Source: Nostoc sp. NOS(2021) (GTDB lineage: Bacteria; Cyanobacteriota; Cyanobacteriia; Cyanobacteriales; Nostocaceae). Taken from it: a stretch of DNA of 46,971 nt. The translations under genes and the position numbers were made by a program. This document shows, in pieces, positions 8,152 to 15,839 of the stretch. Position 1 is the first letter of the stretch. Every line of letters starts with the position of its first letter. The notes under the pieces were generated by a model that saw only the letters and a list, made by a program, of their open reading frames with translations, was not told the DNA's origin and did no database searches. Where the stretch lies: the NCBI RefSeq assembly GCF_017115025.1, contig NZ_JABXKM010000016.1, positions 1 through 46,971 on the forward strand, in the 5' to 3' direction.

Positions 8152-8417
8152 TGAATAAATTACTATTCCTGGGTTTGCCGGGAATAGTTAGCATATTTTT
8201 GCTAGCTAATTCCAATCAGACGTTAAATGATTTGGGTAAGGTAGGTGTAGGCGCTACAGGAATGTCCCTGATTAGTTTATCGCTCGGTAGCAATAAAAAA
8301 GAGTTTGAGATTGAAAAGTTGAAAGCTGACCTTGAACTCTCAAATAATACTCTTAAAAAATGCCAAACCACTGTAACCAGTAAACCAAAAAGTTTTTCTC
8401 CAGAGAGCGATCGCTAA
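8148..8417 (+). CDS. Small two-TM coiled-coil protein, probably truncated
   Basis: An 89-residue product: two hydrophobic segments (about 5-20 and 32-48), then a charged helix EFEIEKLKADLELSNNTLKKC. This is the layout of the N-terminus of the 758-residue ATPase at 30612, where two membrane spans precede a coiled coil, and both genes follow a paralogous coiled-coil gene. The last 12 codons and stop lie in the 40-bp inverted repeat that brackets an insertion sequence. The simplest reading is a longer membrane ATPase gene cut off here; the alternative is a complete short protein whose end overlaps a terminator stem. The start may be ATG 8148 or 8151. Confidence 0.55.
   Translation: MMNKLLFLGLPGIVSIFLLANSNQTLNDLGKVGVGATGMSLISLSLGSNKKEFEIEKLKADLELSNNTLKKCQTTVTSKPKSFSPESDR
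8378..8417 (+). repeat. 40-bp inverted repeat, left copy
   Basis: Perfect 40/40 inverted match to 9778-9817. It starts CAGTAAACCAAAAAG and ends GCGATCGCTAA. It contains the stop codon of the small membrane gene. Confidence 0.9.
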
Positions 8418-8519
8418 ATACTTTGTAGCCTAAGATACTTTTTGACACTCGAACTTTAATCAGCAGACATAGCATAGATAAAGATTACTTATAACTAGCT
8501 GATTCCCAAATTATTGGTG

Positions 8520-9656
8520 CTAACCTGATGGAAGATGAATGCCTTCAACTACTTGATATTTGCGCTCAAGAGATTGAGATAAAAAGGCTAACATCTGTTT
8601 AAGTGTGAAAAGCGTGCGATAAATTAATCGGCTACCTTTCCTTTTCCGACTTATTCTGAGCCAGAGGAGGTTCACCCAAATATTCACTAAAAGAAAAGAT
8701 ATACCAACGAATAGTAATCTTAATGCTGGATTTTTATTATTTGTTCTAACTCGACAAATATTTTTAAGCCGATAACTACTTTCGATGCCAAATCTTTTTC
8801 GATAATCTTGATATATATAATCTAAATTTGTTTTGATTTTATAAGTAACATAAGCGAAGTATTGCACCCCATATTTTTTCCGCTTCCCCTTTCTATATTT
8901 ACAGACAATCCATAAGTCAAATGTGACTAAATCCTCTTTATCTCTTGTAATGGTATGGGTAGTTTTATAACTTTTTCTTCCCTTCAAAAATTGTTTAATT
9001 CCTCCCTTCTTTCCTGTCTTGATAGCAGGCATCATAAATGGAATGTCTAATGCTTGCAACCATCTGATTACAGGAGTATTAAAAAATCCTCTATCTAAAT
9101 AGAGTTTTTTTACATTTATTTCAAGAGATTCAAGTTCTGCCAATAAATAAGTAATTATCGCTACACTAGTATCTAGCCGGCGAACACCTCTGACAGCTAG
9201 AGTTACACGCTTATTTTTGTTAATAACATATAAGGTTGCATAGGCATAAAATGAATGAGTACCAGATTTAGCTTCACTTTTATATATGTATGGTAATTCT
9301 AAGAGTGTTGGCTTACCATAATAACAAATTAAATTTAAATCAATCGCTATTTTTAAACAAGTTTTTTTTAATCCTAGAGGAATTCGACTTTTCAACGCTT
9401 GATTTATTTGCGCCTCTAATTCCTCAAAATTGTTGATTTTATTGAGATGATATCTAATATCATTGGCTGTGGGAACGTTCTTTAATAATTTGGCTGTATT
9501 CTCAATACTATCTCCACTGCTGGCAGCAGAAGTCAGAATCTCAAACAAAGTTTGCTGGTTACATACGCCCTGAGTTTCAATGGAGAAATTTTCTAGTAAA
9601 CACTCAATAACCTCTTCAAGGGTTTCTGAGGCGGTTATTGCCAGTTCTTCTGACAA
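8520..9656 (-). CDS. ISH3-type DDE transposase
   Basis: A 378-residue transposase of the IS4/ISH3 group. The DDE triad is readable: Asp106 in AIDLNL, Asp188 in LYLDRGFF, and Glu292 in FGIESSYR with the Y-R-E(x)-type signature after QDYRKRFGIESSY. The C-terminal hydrophobic LLFVGISFLLVNIW is typical of the group. The frame is intact with no stop, so it may be active. It is the only gene between the inverted repeats and lies opposite to the genes it may have interrupted. Confidence 0.85.
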   Translation of the reverse strand: MSEELAITASETLEEVIECLLENFSIETQGVCNQQTLFEILTSAASSGDSIENTAKLLKNVPTANDIRYHLNKINNFEELEAQINQALKSRIPLGLKKTCLKIAIDLNLICYYGKPTLLELPYIYKSEAKSGTHSFYAYATLYVINKNKRVTLAVRGVRRLDTSVAIITYLLAELESLEINVKKLYLDRGFFNTPVIRWLQALDIPFMMPAIKTGKKGGIKQFLKGRKSYKTTHTITRDKEDLVTFDLWIVCKYRKGKRKKYGVQYFAYVTYKIKTNLDYIYQDYRKRFGIESSYRLKNICRVRTNNKNPALRLLFVGISFLLVNIWVNLLWLRISRKRKGSRLIYRTLFTLKQMLAFLSQSLERKYQVVEGIHLPSG

Positions 9657-9777
9657 TTTTTTTAGCCAATATCCTACACACTACTTTTATCATTTCATTT
9701 TTTGAAGCTTTTCAGAGTAGCATAAGCATTGCTTATATAATTAGTAGTCTATAGCACTTTAGTATACTTAGCTATGA

Positions 9778-9817
9778 TTAGCGATCGCTCTCTGGAGAAA
9801 AACTTTTTGGTTTACTG
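9778..9817 (-). repeat. 40-bp inverted repeat, right copy
   Basis: Inverted copy of 8378-8417. It ends eight bases before the stop codon of the 9825-10280 gene. Confidence 0.9.
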
Positions 9818-9824
9818 TTAATGG

Positions 9825-10280
9825 TTATGCCTTATTAGTTTGTTCTGGCATAACTCCGATGAGCGCGAATTCTATCTGTTCCAAGGCTTTATCAACCGCG
9901 TCTAACTGCTTACGATTCTCCCACTCCCGATAAGCCTCCGTGACAAGAGGATCGGTTCCTAACCCTGTGCTACTGCCTACCCTGCCTATGTGTTGGTGAC
10001 AGGTGTACTCTGGATTGTTACCGCGCTTCACAATCCCTTTTAGCCTAGCTTTTGGGTTCCTCTTGAAAATTGGCTCATTCGCTTGCCATTTTGCATACAC
10101 ATACCAATAAATTTCACCACCTTTTTTATACTGCTTACGCACCTCATATTGATGAATCCATACCCCAGGTTCAGATATTGGTGCATTGACTAGCTGCTGT
10201 CTGATTTCCTTTAGTTGGTGAAGCTTCTCTATGATTTGGTCAATGCGTTCGCCATTAGGCGTGCCGAAGGTATCGCTCAT
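9825..10280 (-). CDS. Conserved plasmid protein, unknown function
   Basis: A 151-residue, basic, aromatic-rich protein. An N-terminal helix (RIDQIIEKLHQLKEIRQQL) is followed by a beta-rich core, WIHQYEVRKQYKKGGEIYWYVYAKW, and CHQHIGRVGSSTGLGTDPLV, then a helical tail. The core resembles the YYY...RISLYIG pattern of the small protein at 36880 and the start of some transposase-like proteins, so nucleic-acid binding is possible. Its promoter region carries an AGTTATGC/GCATAACT dyad, and a related GTTATGCC/GGCATAAC dyad (9824-9854) covers its 3' end. A promoter relic of a relative lies at 42460. Confidence 0.6.
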   Translation of the reverse strand: MSDTFGTPNGERIDQIIEKLHQLKEIRQQLVNAPISEPGVWIHQYEVRKQYKKGGEIYWYVYAKWQANEPIFKRNPKARLKGIVKRGNNPEYTCHQHIGRVGSSTGLGTDPLVTEAYREWENRKQLDAVDKALEQIEFALIGVMPEQTNKA

Positions 10281-10292
10281 GGCACTTACAAG

Positions 10293-10325
10293 AGTTATGC
10301 TTATTCAAAATTTTAAGGCATAACT
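10293..10325 (-). promoter_or_regulatory. Operator-like dyad upstream of the 151-residue protein
   Basis: AGTTATGC - 17 bp - GCATAACT, perfect 8-bp arms, 13-45 bp upstream of the ATG at 10280. The same dyad with the same 17-bp spacing and the following TTGTAA.TGCCATG occurs at 42460-42506, which argues for a conserved regulatory site. Confidence 0.65.
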
Positions 10326-10637
10326 TCTATGCCCCGCCGCCGCGTCTCCTAAGCAAGCGATCGCTCCCAATTGCCAGCGCGGTTATCCGGCGTGTTCCCG
10401 TCGCCTCATCCCTATCCTTTGGCTTCTATCAAAATTCCCCACCTTTGTATTACAAATATACTACAAAAGCCGCATTTTGCTTAATGCGAATTTTTTAGGC
10501 TAGTTGCCAATCACCCCCCCCCTAAATATATACTGAATACTTAAATTCAAGAGGGGAGGTGCGGCAAATCGTATACATTACTGGCTTTTTATACTTAGAT
10601 AGCTTCACCCGAAAAAATCAGACCTTTGTAGTACGTT

Positions 10638-10687
10638 GGGCATTGGGGGAGGAGAAGCGCGATCGCACTTCTCCTCCCCCAATGCCC
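10638..10687. repeat. 50-bp near-perfect palindrome, telomere-like candidate
   Basis: Perfect 20-bp arms, GGGCATTGGGGGAGGAGAAG and its complement, meet across CGCGATCGCA, which is itself palindromic except for one C/A pair. So 24 of 25 base pairs match with no loop. No T-run follows on either strand, so a classic terminator is unlikely. It lies between the two resolvase genes, whose family cuts such spacerless palindromes. Confidence 0.7.
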
Positions 10688-10800
10688 TACACCAAACATC
10701 GGGTAACATTCCACAGTCAACACTCTACACACCCCTAGAATCCCAAAATTAACCCCACTTACAGCACGAGTGGGGAAGGGGATTGGGGAGGAGGGGAGGG

Positions 10801-10843
10801 GCGATCGCTGTAGGGAATCATCGGGTTATTCGGTTTATGGCGG
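10801..10843. repeat. Dispersed hairpin element, copy 3
   Basis: GCGATCGCTGTAGGGAATC then GGGTTATTCGGTTT.TGGCG matches 4133-4176 closely. Confidence 0.55.
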
Positions 10844-10953
10844 AGAGTGGGGGTTAGATGGATTAAATCTTACCCTAGCTCTGATAGCGCCACTTTGTTT
10901 CAAACCTTATTGCTGATCACGCAAGTCCGCTTGTCAATAGGCTTTGAGATGCG

Positions 10954-11256
10954 CTAACCCTGGTTATAGGCTTTCAATCCCTTCATAAACGCACCAAATG
11001 CAGGCATCAGGGCTTTAAAAAAATCTTTGTCCTGATTAGTGATAAGTACTTCGCTGAACATTTTCAGTCCTATCCCAAATTCAACAGCCTTGTCCTCGTC
11101 TTTAAATAGCTTTTTAGTTTTTACCAATTCAATTATGTGAAAGACATCATCGTGGTTTTCAAATTCAAATTCAACGGTTTTATTTGCTGGGCTTCCGTCT
11201 TTTAATGCTAATTCGGCTAGCTGGATCTTATATAAATTATTCTTTTTGGTGCTCAT
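10954..11256 (-). CDS. DUF3861 domain protein
   Basis: A 100-residue protein that fits the DUF3861 pattern: an N-terminal beta hairpin, VEFEFENHDDVFHIIE, FKDEDKAVEFGIGLKMFSEVLI, and a C-terminal FFKALMPAFGAFMKGLK. The conserved features are the ENHDD segment and GxKxFxEV. The family has no established function. It stands alone on the minus strand between the 50-bp palindrome and the second resolvase, starting at an ATG without a strong ribosome site. Confidence 0.8.
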   Translation of the reverse strand: MSTKKNNLYKIQLAELALKDGSPANKTVEFEFENHDDVFHIIELVKTKKLFKDEDKAVEFGIGLKMFSEVLITNQDKDFFKALMPAFGAFMKGLKAYNQG

Positions 11257-11420
11257 TTCTATGCGTTATTATGGTTTCCATTAATTCCACTTCTCATTAG
11301 AGAAGCGATACCCTCATATTTAAACCCTTATGGTGCCTAATGTCCAGATGCAATTTGCGACGGGGTCGCTAAGTAAAGAAATTTTTACCTTTACAAGGAA
11401 ATATAAAAACCCTGAAATCG

Positions 11421-11525
11421 GCGGCGGCGTTGTCGATGTTGTCTCCAGTTGTGGGAGATGTCGGGAAATATTTCTTAAACGACATCACACAAATTGCACC
11501 TAGAGTATTGCATTCAGCCCAATAA
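11421..11525 (+). pseudogene. Tyrosine recombinase C-terminal fragment
   Basis: The plus-strand frame reads AAALSMLSPVVGDVGKYFL and continues to a stop at 11523-11525. The first part equals the C-terminal AAALSMLSPV of the integrase at 1758-2411, at DNA level over about 30 bp. The catalytic part is absent, so this is a leftover of an integrase gene that once ended here. Confidence 0.6.
11457..11486 (-). terminator. Hairpin after resolvase 2
   Basis: GATGTCG ... CGACATC, 7-bp arms, about 50 bp past the stop of resolvase 2. Its GATGTCGGGAAATA half equals the hairpin behind resolvase 1. It overlaps the integrase fragment on the other strand. No long T-run, so the terminator role is tentative. 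Confidence 0.4.
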
Positions 11526-11532
11526 CGCCGTT

Positions 11533-13470
11533 TTAGTTTCTCCCTGCCTTAAAGCCTTCACCACCAAGAAACTCTTCATTTATTAGCAACAGAATTTTAT
11601 CTGTGTCCTTGCCCTTATTGGCATAGCTGGCAGGGTTACTGGGATCTTTCTTGTTCTCCATGCCAAACTTAGCATTATGGCTGATTATTTCATCCTTATG
11701 TTGCTCAATCCAATCCCTTACCAGCAAACCGTTACAGCCCGATAACTCTCTGAGTGCTTGGTTGGTAATAGCCAAGCGATCGCCATCCCCAGTCGCCACA
11801 GTGTCATTGTAGAGAGCGATCGCTTGATAAGACCTGCGAATCTTTTCTTGTGCGGCCAAGGGTGCTTTACTTCCCCACACCTCAACATCAGTCTTGGCTT
11901 CCCAGTCAATCTCTTCTTTTGGTGGTAAGACTTTGGCTAGATTGGCAGTGGCACTTGCTACGGGTATGCTCAATGCTCCCTCTTGGGTTAACCTTTTCAC
12001 CACTTCAACAACTTTCTTTTCTAGCCAAGATTCTAATTCTGTAACGTTGAGACTAATTTGCTGGGGTTGTTGTACAGTGGACTCCATTAATTTTTTATCC
12101 TCTTGCAATTGGTTATGGCTTGTTTCTAACTTGTTATTTACTTCCTGCAACTCCTTAATTTGTGCCGACAACTCCGCAACTTGCTGGCTGTGACTTTCTT
12201 CTAAATTGTTATTTATTTCTTGTAACTGCTTAATTTGTGCCGACAACTCTACAACTTTCTGCTGTGCTGACTCTAATTGCGTGGCAGTATCTAAACGGTT
12301 GTTATACGACTGAATCAACTCGCTGACTACTGACTGATGGTTAGGTAATTCTAATTGCTCTTGCACGTAGCGAATAGCTGCTAAATCCGAAGAATTAACC
12401 CGAACATTGGCGAGTTTTTCCCTTGGCAGATCACCGGGGAAGGGTACAGGTTTGGTGGTGTAATAATCTGAATAACCAAGCGTAGTGATAATGTGTTTTA
12501 AATCTCTATCGCTGATTTTTTCGCCTGGGGTAACATGACCGAGAAAGGAAGCAGCGAAGTACATTTTCGCCCCTACTGACCCCCTGCAATCCCTCTCGGT
12601 GACAAGACTTGCACAAGCAGCACGTAATGCTGTACAGTCATTCTGCTCTTGACCGTGACGGAAGTTTAAAAGCGGTTCATTAGTGTCCTTGCTTCCAAAA
12701 TACTTTTGAACCACCCGACGCAATGAATTACCGCGTTTGTCTTCAATAGCCTTATTTTGTGCTGCTACATCACCGGGAAACTGGCTAGAGACTTCTTTGA
12801 TTAATTCCTTAAGGCTGGCATCTTTCCGTAAGTAAGCCAAGCACTCAATGATGTATGAAGCAGCGAACAGAGTAGAAATTTTAAAAACTGGCTTCTCAGC
12901 ACGTTTTTTACCTTGACCTTCAAACCATGCTTGATAAGATTCACCATCTACTGCGGTAAACTTTCCTCTGGCTAAAATCTCATGAGTCCGGCGGCCAGTA
13001 GCAGCTATCAAACCCACAGCTAACTCGTGAATATCAACGCTTGCTAGGAGTTTCTCTGTAACTTCTAAATACACATCTGGATCAATCTCAACGCCTTTGT
13101 TGCCATCTTCATCGGCATTAGTTAGGCGATCGCTTACCCTCGTAGTTTCGTTTCTTTCTTTCCACTCTTGCTCATTCAGACCACAGAGTAATAAGACATA
13201 GTGCTTTAGCTGGTTCCCGGTAACATTGCCCTCAGCATCATGTTTAGGTACTAGTTCAGCGTTTTTACCTTGTTCTAATGGCAGCGACTTAAATTTCTTA
13301 TAGAAGCCGGCCCGACTCAACACAGTGCCTAAACTATCGACACTGTAGCTGGTATTGTCCTTTATCCACTGGTTGAACTGCTCACAGCATGGCTTGATTT
13401 CTTCGAGGCTTTGCAAATCCTTGGTGGCTTGAAATAGTTGCTCGACCCGATCCTGAACTACCTTTGACAT
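11533..13470 (-). CDS. Telomere resolvase (protelomerase) family recombinase 2
   Basis: A 645-residue protein from the ATG at 13470, which has an excellent GGGAGGAG ribosome site; an upstream in-frame TTG (13494) lies in the operator and is rejected. The core shares GLIAATGRR (Arg about 160) with resolvase 1, then GQGKKR, TALR (Arg about 283) and FLGH (His about 312). The candidate nucleophile is one of the tyrosines in GYSDYY (333-337), farther from the His than in resolvase 1, and the KxxR lysine is replaced. Residues about 400-480 form a coiled coil with repeated ELSAQIKxLQE units. The C-terminal domain matches resolvase 1. It may use a different target site or have lost activity. Confidence 0.75.
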   Translation of the reverse strand: MSKVVQDRVEQLFQATKDLQSLEEIKPCCEQFNQWIKDNTSYSVDSLGTVLSRAGFYKKFKSLPLEQGKNAELVPKHDAEGNVTGNQLKHYVLLLCGLNEQEWKERNETTRVSDRLTNADEDGNKGVEIDPDVYLEVTEKLLASVDIHELAVGLIAATGRRTHEILARGKFTAVDGESYQAWFEGQGKKRAEKPVFKISTLFAASYIIECLAYLRKDASLKELIKEVSSQFPGDVAAQNKAIEDKRGNSLRRVVQKYFGSKDTNEPLLNFRHGQEQNDCTALRAACASLVTERDCRGSVGAKMYFAASFLGHVTPGEKISDRDLKHIITTLGYSDYYTTKPVPFPGDLPREKLANVRVNSSDLAAIRYVQEQLELPNHQSVVSELIQSYNNRLDTATQLESAQQKVVELSAQIKQLQEINNNLEESHSQQVAELSAQIKELQEVNNKLETSHNQLQEDKKLMESTVQQPQQISLNVTELESWLEKKVVEVVKRLTQEGALSIPVASATANLAKVLPPKEEIDWEAKTDVEVWGSKAPLAAQEKIRRSYQAIALYNDTVATGDGDRLAITNQALRELSGCNGLLVRDWIEQHKDEIISHNAKFGMENKKDPSNPASYANKGKDTDKILLLINEEFLGGEGFKAGRN

Positions 13471-13491
13471 TTCACTCCTCCCTTGTATTCC

Positions 13492-13549
13492 CAAGTTGTT
13501 ATAACTATAAGCAACCTGTTATCTAGTGTCAAGATAGTTATATAACTTG
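13492..13549 (-). promoter_or_regulatory. Promoter inside an inverted-repeat operator, resolvase 2
   Basis: Minus-strand TTGACA (13527-13532), 17-bp spacer, TATAGT (13504-13509). Arms CAAGTTATATAACTAT (minus strand, 13534-13549) and ATAGTTATAACAACTTG (13492-13508) are inverted copies apart from one inserted base and one change. The layout, distal arm before the -35 and proximal arm over the -10, equals that of resolvase 1. Confidence 0.75.
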
Positions 13550-13670
13550 TTTAATATATGTCGAGTTTTGAAGTTTTATTAACAGGTAGACAGAAGCAAA
13601 AGAAAAGCGGGCTACAAAGTGAGCAACTAAAAAAGAACAATTTTGTAAAAATATATACCTTTAGACTCTG

Positions 13671-14054
13671 CTAACGTTCAACAGCCAGTACTCTTCTATT
13701 TAGGTCTTGCCGTTTCCAAGGATCAGTTTCTACCTCCCGCAGCGATCGCACGGTGATTGGATGAATCCTCAATTGCGATGTAGAGTCACCGTCCACAGAA
13801 GTGATGTTAATCAAATCCAGTAATTCTTGTGGACTTATCGCAGGATTAGAGCGGATACAGTCCATCAAAGATCCTGCAAAATTTCGTTGACGCTGCTGCC
13901 AGTCATGGGGGTATGCTCGGTCTAGAAACCATTCCCATTTTGATGTATCGGACAGCATATATTCGGCAATCTCTAACTCAGATTCCGCCTCCACGACGAT
14001 AAAAGATGAGTCATACACACCTTCATCGATTACGCAGGTAGTCAAAAATAACAT
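13671..14054 (-). CDS. Uncharacterised protein, copy A of an inverted duplicate
   Basis: A 127-residue acidic protein, MLFLTTCVIDEGVYDSSFIV..., with a Trp-rich centre (KWEWFLDRAYPHDWQQRQR) and a C-terminal TDPWKRQDLNRR. I recognise no domain. A nearly identical gene lies 30.5 kb away in the opposite orientation (44597-44974). This copy keeps the intact C-terminus (RRVLAVER); the other has a one-base insertion there. The similarity extends about 25 bp upstream of the start codon, so part of the leader was duplicated too. Confidence 0.65.
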   Translation of the reverse strand: MLFLTTCVIDEGVYDSSFIVVEAESELEIAEYMLSDTSKWEWFLDRAYPHDWQQRQRNFAGSLMDCIRSNPAISPQELLDLINITSVDGDSTSQLRIHPITVRSLREVETDPWKRQDLNRRVLAVER

Positions 14055-14082
14055 AGCATCACAGAACCCTAAATTCTATTTA
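13671..14082 (-). repeat. Large inverted duplicate, arm A (about 0.4 kb)
   Basis: Matches 44574-44980 in inverted orientation with few differences. Homologous recombination between the arms would invert about 30 kb that includes the par locus, defence genes, ATPase operon and rep. Confidence 0.85.
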
Positions 14083-14607
14083 AGTTACACGCGATCGCTG
14101 CCATTCGGATTTCAACTCAGACCGCAAGCTGTAGTGTGATGATATCAAAATCGCTATCGGTTGCTTTAAAGAACATCAAAAGTCAGTCAGATTAGGGATT
14201 TGCGCTTTTCTTAGTGCCATTAAACCTTCATTATTTGTAAGCTAACCCCTAGATTTATGCGTCGGCTTTGTCAAAGCGGGATGCACTCTGACTCTGATTT
14301 TTTCCCCAAATTGGGAATTAATTATTTTCTAAAACAAGGCATCACTGTGCCAACAATACTAAATATCCGCGCCCGTTAATGGTGCGGGGTGTGCGATGTC
14401 CCAGACGAATAGCTCTCAAACTTTCCCGATATCGGGAAAAATCAAATTGGGGGAGCGATCGCAGCAGTCAGTTTTTGATGCTCCACACTTCTGACGTACT
14501 GCGCGGCATCTGTCCCAGCTTCTGCCAAAATCGTAAAAAGCGCTGGGGAGTCTGGGGAAGATTTAGATAAATCAACCCAGATTGCAAAATTAGATTTTTA
14601 CCTAGTA
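14055..14607. other. Intergenic stretch with TTCCC dyads
   Basis: About 550 bp. It contains TTCCCCAAATTGGGAA (14302-14317) and a perfect 18-bp palindrome (14422-14439). A 63-codon plus-strand frame at 14379-14570 lacks coding character. Confidence 0.5.
14422..14439. promoter_or_regulatory. TTTCCCGAT/ATCGGGAAA palindrome
   Basis: Perfect 18-bp palindrome, one of several TTCCC-(n)-GGGAA dyads in the window (also 14302, 35490, 37812, 38072, 42526). No gene start lies close by. Confidence 0.4.
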
Positions 14608-15309
14608 TTAATTGCAGACTCTTTCCCAAAATGGCTTCTTGCACTGGATTATTCGGTCATTCAGTTCATTATTTTTTTGTGTGAGGTTTTCATTTCTAGC
14701 TTTTAATTTCTCAAACTGAGAACGTTCTTTTTTGAAATTATCAAAGTTTTTTGCAACAGCCTTTAGTTGTCTATTTTCTTCTTGTAGTTGTGCATTCTCA
14801 ATCCTTAAACGCTCAACCTCTTCGGTATTGAGAACACGTTGGCGAAGCGTGTTTACACCTGCGCTGATACCTATAAATAAGAAAATAATTATAAATATTA
14901 TAGGTATACCTTTTAAAAAAAGCTTTGCTGTTTCCTCAAATTGCTTTTCCTCTCTTTTAGTTCGCAGTAGATTATCAGCTATATTTTTTTGAATGCTATT
15001 TACCTCTGTGAAGATTACCTCATATATTGCATCAGCAGACATTTGCTTGACCTTAGCCAACTCAACTACAAACTCATGCAATAGTTTAAAGTATTCTTTG
15101 TTGGTGTTGGCAGAGCGACCGCCACTGTCCTCTATTGTCTTGGTTAAATTATTCATCTCAATTATTCGGGGCATGAATTTATATCTTTGGTCACTATTAA
15201 TGTAAGTTTCTGGATAAAGAAGGCTTTTGTGAATAACTCTGTATCTAAGAGCAATGATGAAAACAGCCTGATTGATAGTGCCTGGTGATATGCTTTCTAT
15301 TTGCTGCAT
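14608..15309 (-). CDS. Membrane-anchored coiled-coil protein, unknown function
   Basis: A 233-residue protein starting at ATG 15309. Residues about 1-130 are a soluble helical region, about 131-155 (FLKGIPIIFIIIFLFIGISA) one membrane span, and about 165-222 a strong coiled coil (VERLRIENAQLQEENRQLKAV...LKARNENLTQKNNELNDRI). It ends with two cysteines. No catalytic motif is seen. The domain order, a span followed by a long coiled coil, echoes the plasmid membrane proteins at 8148 and 30612, but I see no clear sequence relation. It runs divergently from the par locus. Confidence 0.6.
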   Translation of the reverse strand: MQQIESISPGTINQAVFIIALRYRVIHKSLLYPETYINSDQRYKFMPRIIEMNNLTKTIEDSGGRSANTNKEYFKLLHEFVVELAKVKQMSADAIYEVIFTEVNSIQKNIADNLLRTKREEKQFEETAKLFLKGIPIIFIIIFLFIGISAGVNTLRQRVLNTEEVERLRIENAQLQEENRQLKAVAKNFDNFKKERSQFEKLKARNENLTQKNNELNDRIIQCKKPFWERVCN

Positions 15310-15837
15310 AATTTGATAAAGTTTATTTGAGTTTATAAGCTACAAATCAACCCAGCTAAAGTTTCCGACGCTCTGCTGGGTTGATTGATTTACGGATATT
15401 TTACAATGAGCCGTGATTGATAAGGAAAATCGACCTGCTTACTTTGATATGGTCAAGGTTGCAGTAGGGTATTCCTTTGGCGCAATGAGTTTGCAAAATG
15501 GAGATTCTAGCAATGAAGATGAAGACGATACCAAACAGCCTGATGAAGAGGGCTGAAGCATTGAGCCGAAATGCCCTATCGGTTGCTTCAAAGGACAAGC
15601 TTACTTCGTAGATTTTTAATTTACTATGCTGGTTGGGAGTTTAACCCCCAGGCAAGTGATTGGCATTCGCCTCGATGGGGTAAACCCTATCATCCCCCGA
15701 TATCAAATGCTTTTAGCGAAATAACGATTTCGTTCTTTGTTTAAATCGTTTTTTCTTGCTATAACGAAATCGTACTTGAATAAAGAACGAAAAAACGATA
15801 TAAATAAATCGCTCTTGGGCGAAAGGACGAAAACACG
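15310..15837. other. Intergenic region ahead of the par locus
   Basis: About 530 bp. It contains one possible small gene (15413-15556) and the par iterons and promoter (15723-15839). Confidence 0.5.
15413..15556 (+). CDS. Possible 47-residue acidic small protein
   Basis: GTG start, then IDKENRPAYFDMVKVAVGYS and an acidic tail (SSNEDEDDTKQPDEEG). The tail composition looks protein-like. An overlapping 37-codon frame (15498-15611) and an opposite-strand frame compete with it, and no strong ribosome site is seen. It could be the C-terminal remnant of a larger gene. Weak call. Confidence 0.25.
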   Translation: MIDKENRPAYFDMVKVAVGYSFGAMSLQNGDSSNEDEDDTKQPDEEG

Positions 15838-15839
15838 AT
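15723..15839 (+). promoter_or_regulatory. Partition-locus iterons and promoter
   Basis: Copies of an A-rich ACGA motif: inverted at 15723-15738 and 15745-15757, direct AAAGAACGAAAAAACGAT at 15782-15799, and CGAAAGGACGAAAACACGAT at 15820-15839 running into the parA start. A -35 TTGAAT (15776-15781), 17-bp spacer and -10 TATAAA (15799-15804) are embedded, so protein bound to the iterons would cover the promoter. This is the usual centromere-plus-operator design of ParA/RHH partition systems. Confidence 0.7.

Larger units (their letters stand above)
8378..9817 (-). mobile_element. ISH3-like insertion sequence (outer limits)
   Basis: A transposase gene bracketed by 40-bp perfect inverted repeats gives a 1440-bp unit, within the usual size of ISH3-type elements. 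I find no matching direct repeats at the outer edges, so no target duplication confirms these ends. The alternative is that a shorter IS (about 8418-9777) inserted into the centre of an older palindrome or two-way terminator between two convergent genes; an imperfect inner match (CTAAG.ATACT) supports a shorter element. Confidence 0.65.
10281..10953. other. Intergenic region with large palindrome and repeats
   Basis: About 670 bp without a gene. It contains the operator dyad at 10293-10325, a C9 run near 10515, the 50-bp palindrome at 10638-10687, G-rich repeats, and the hairpin element at 10801-10843. Confidence 0.6.

Noticed and set aside
14379..14570. 63-codon plus-strand frame
   Set aside because: Crosses a perfect palindrome and HIP1 sites; no domain or start signal.
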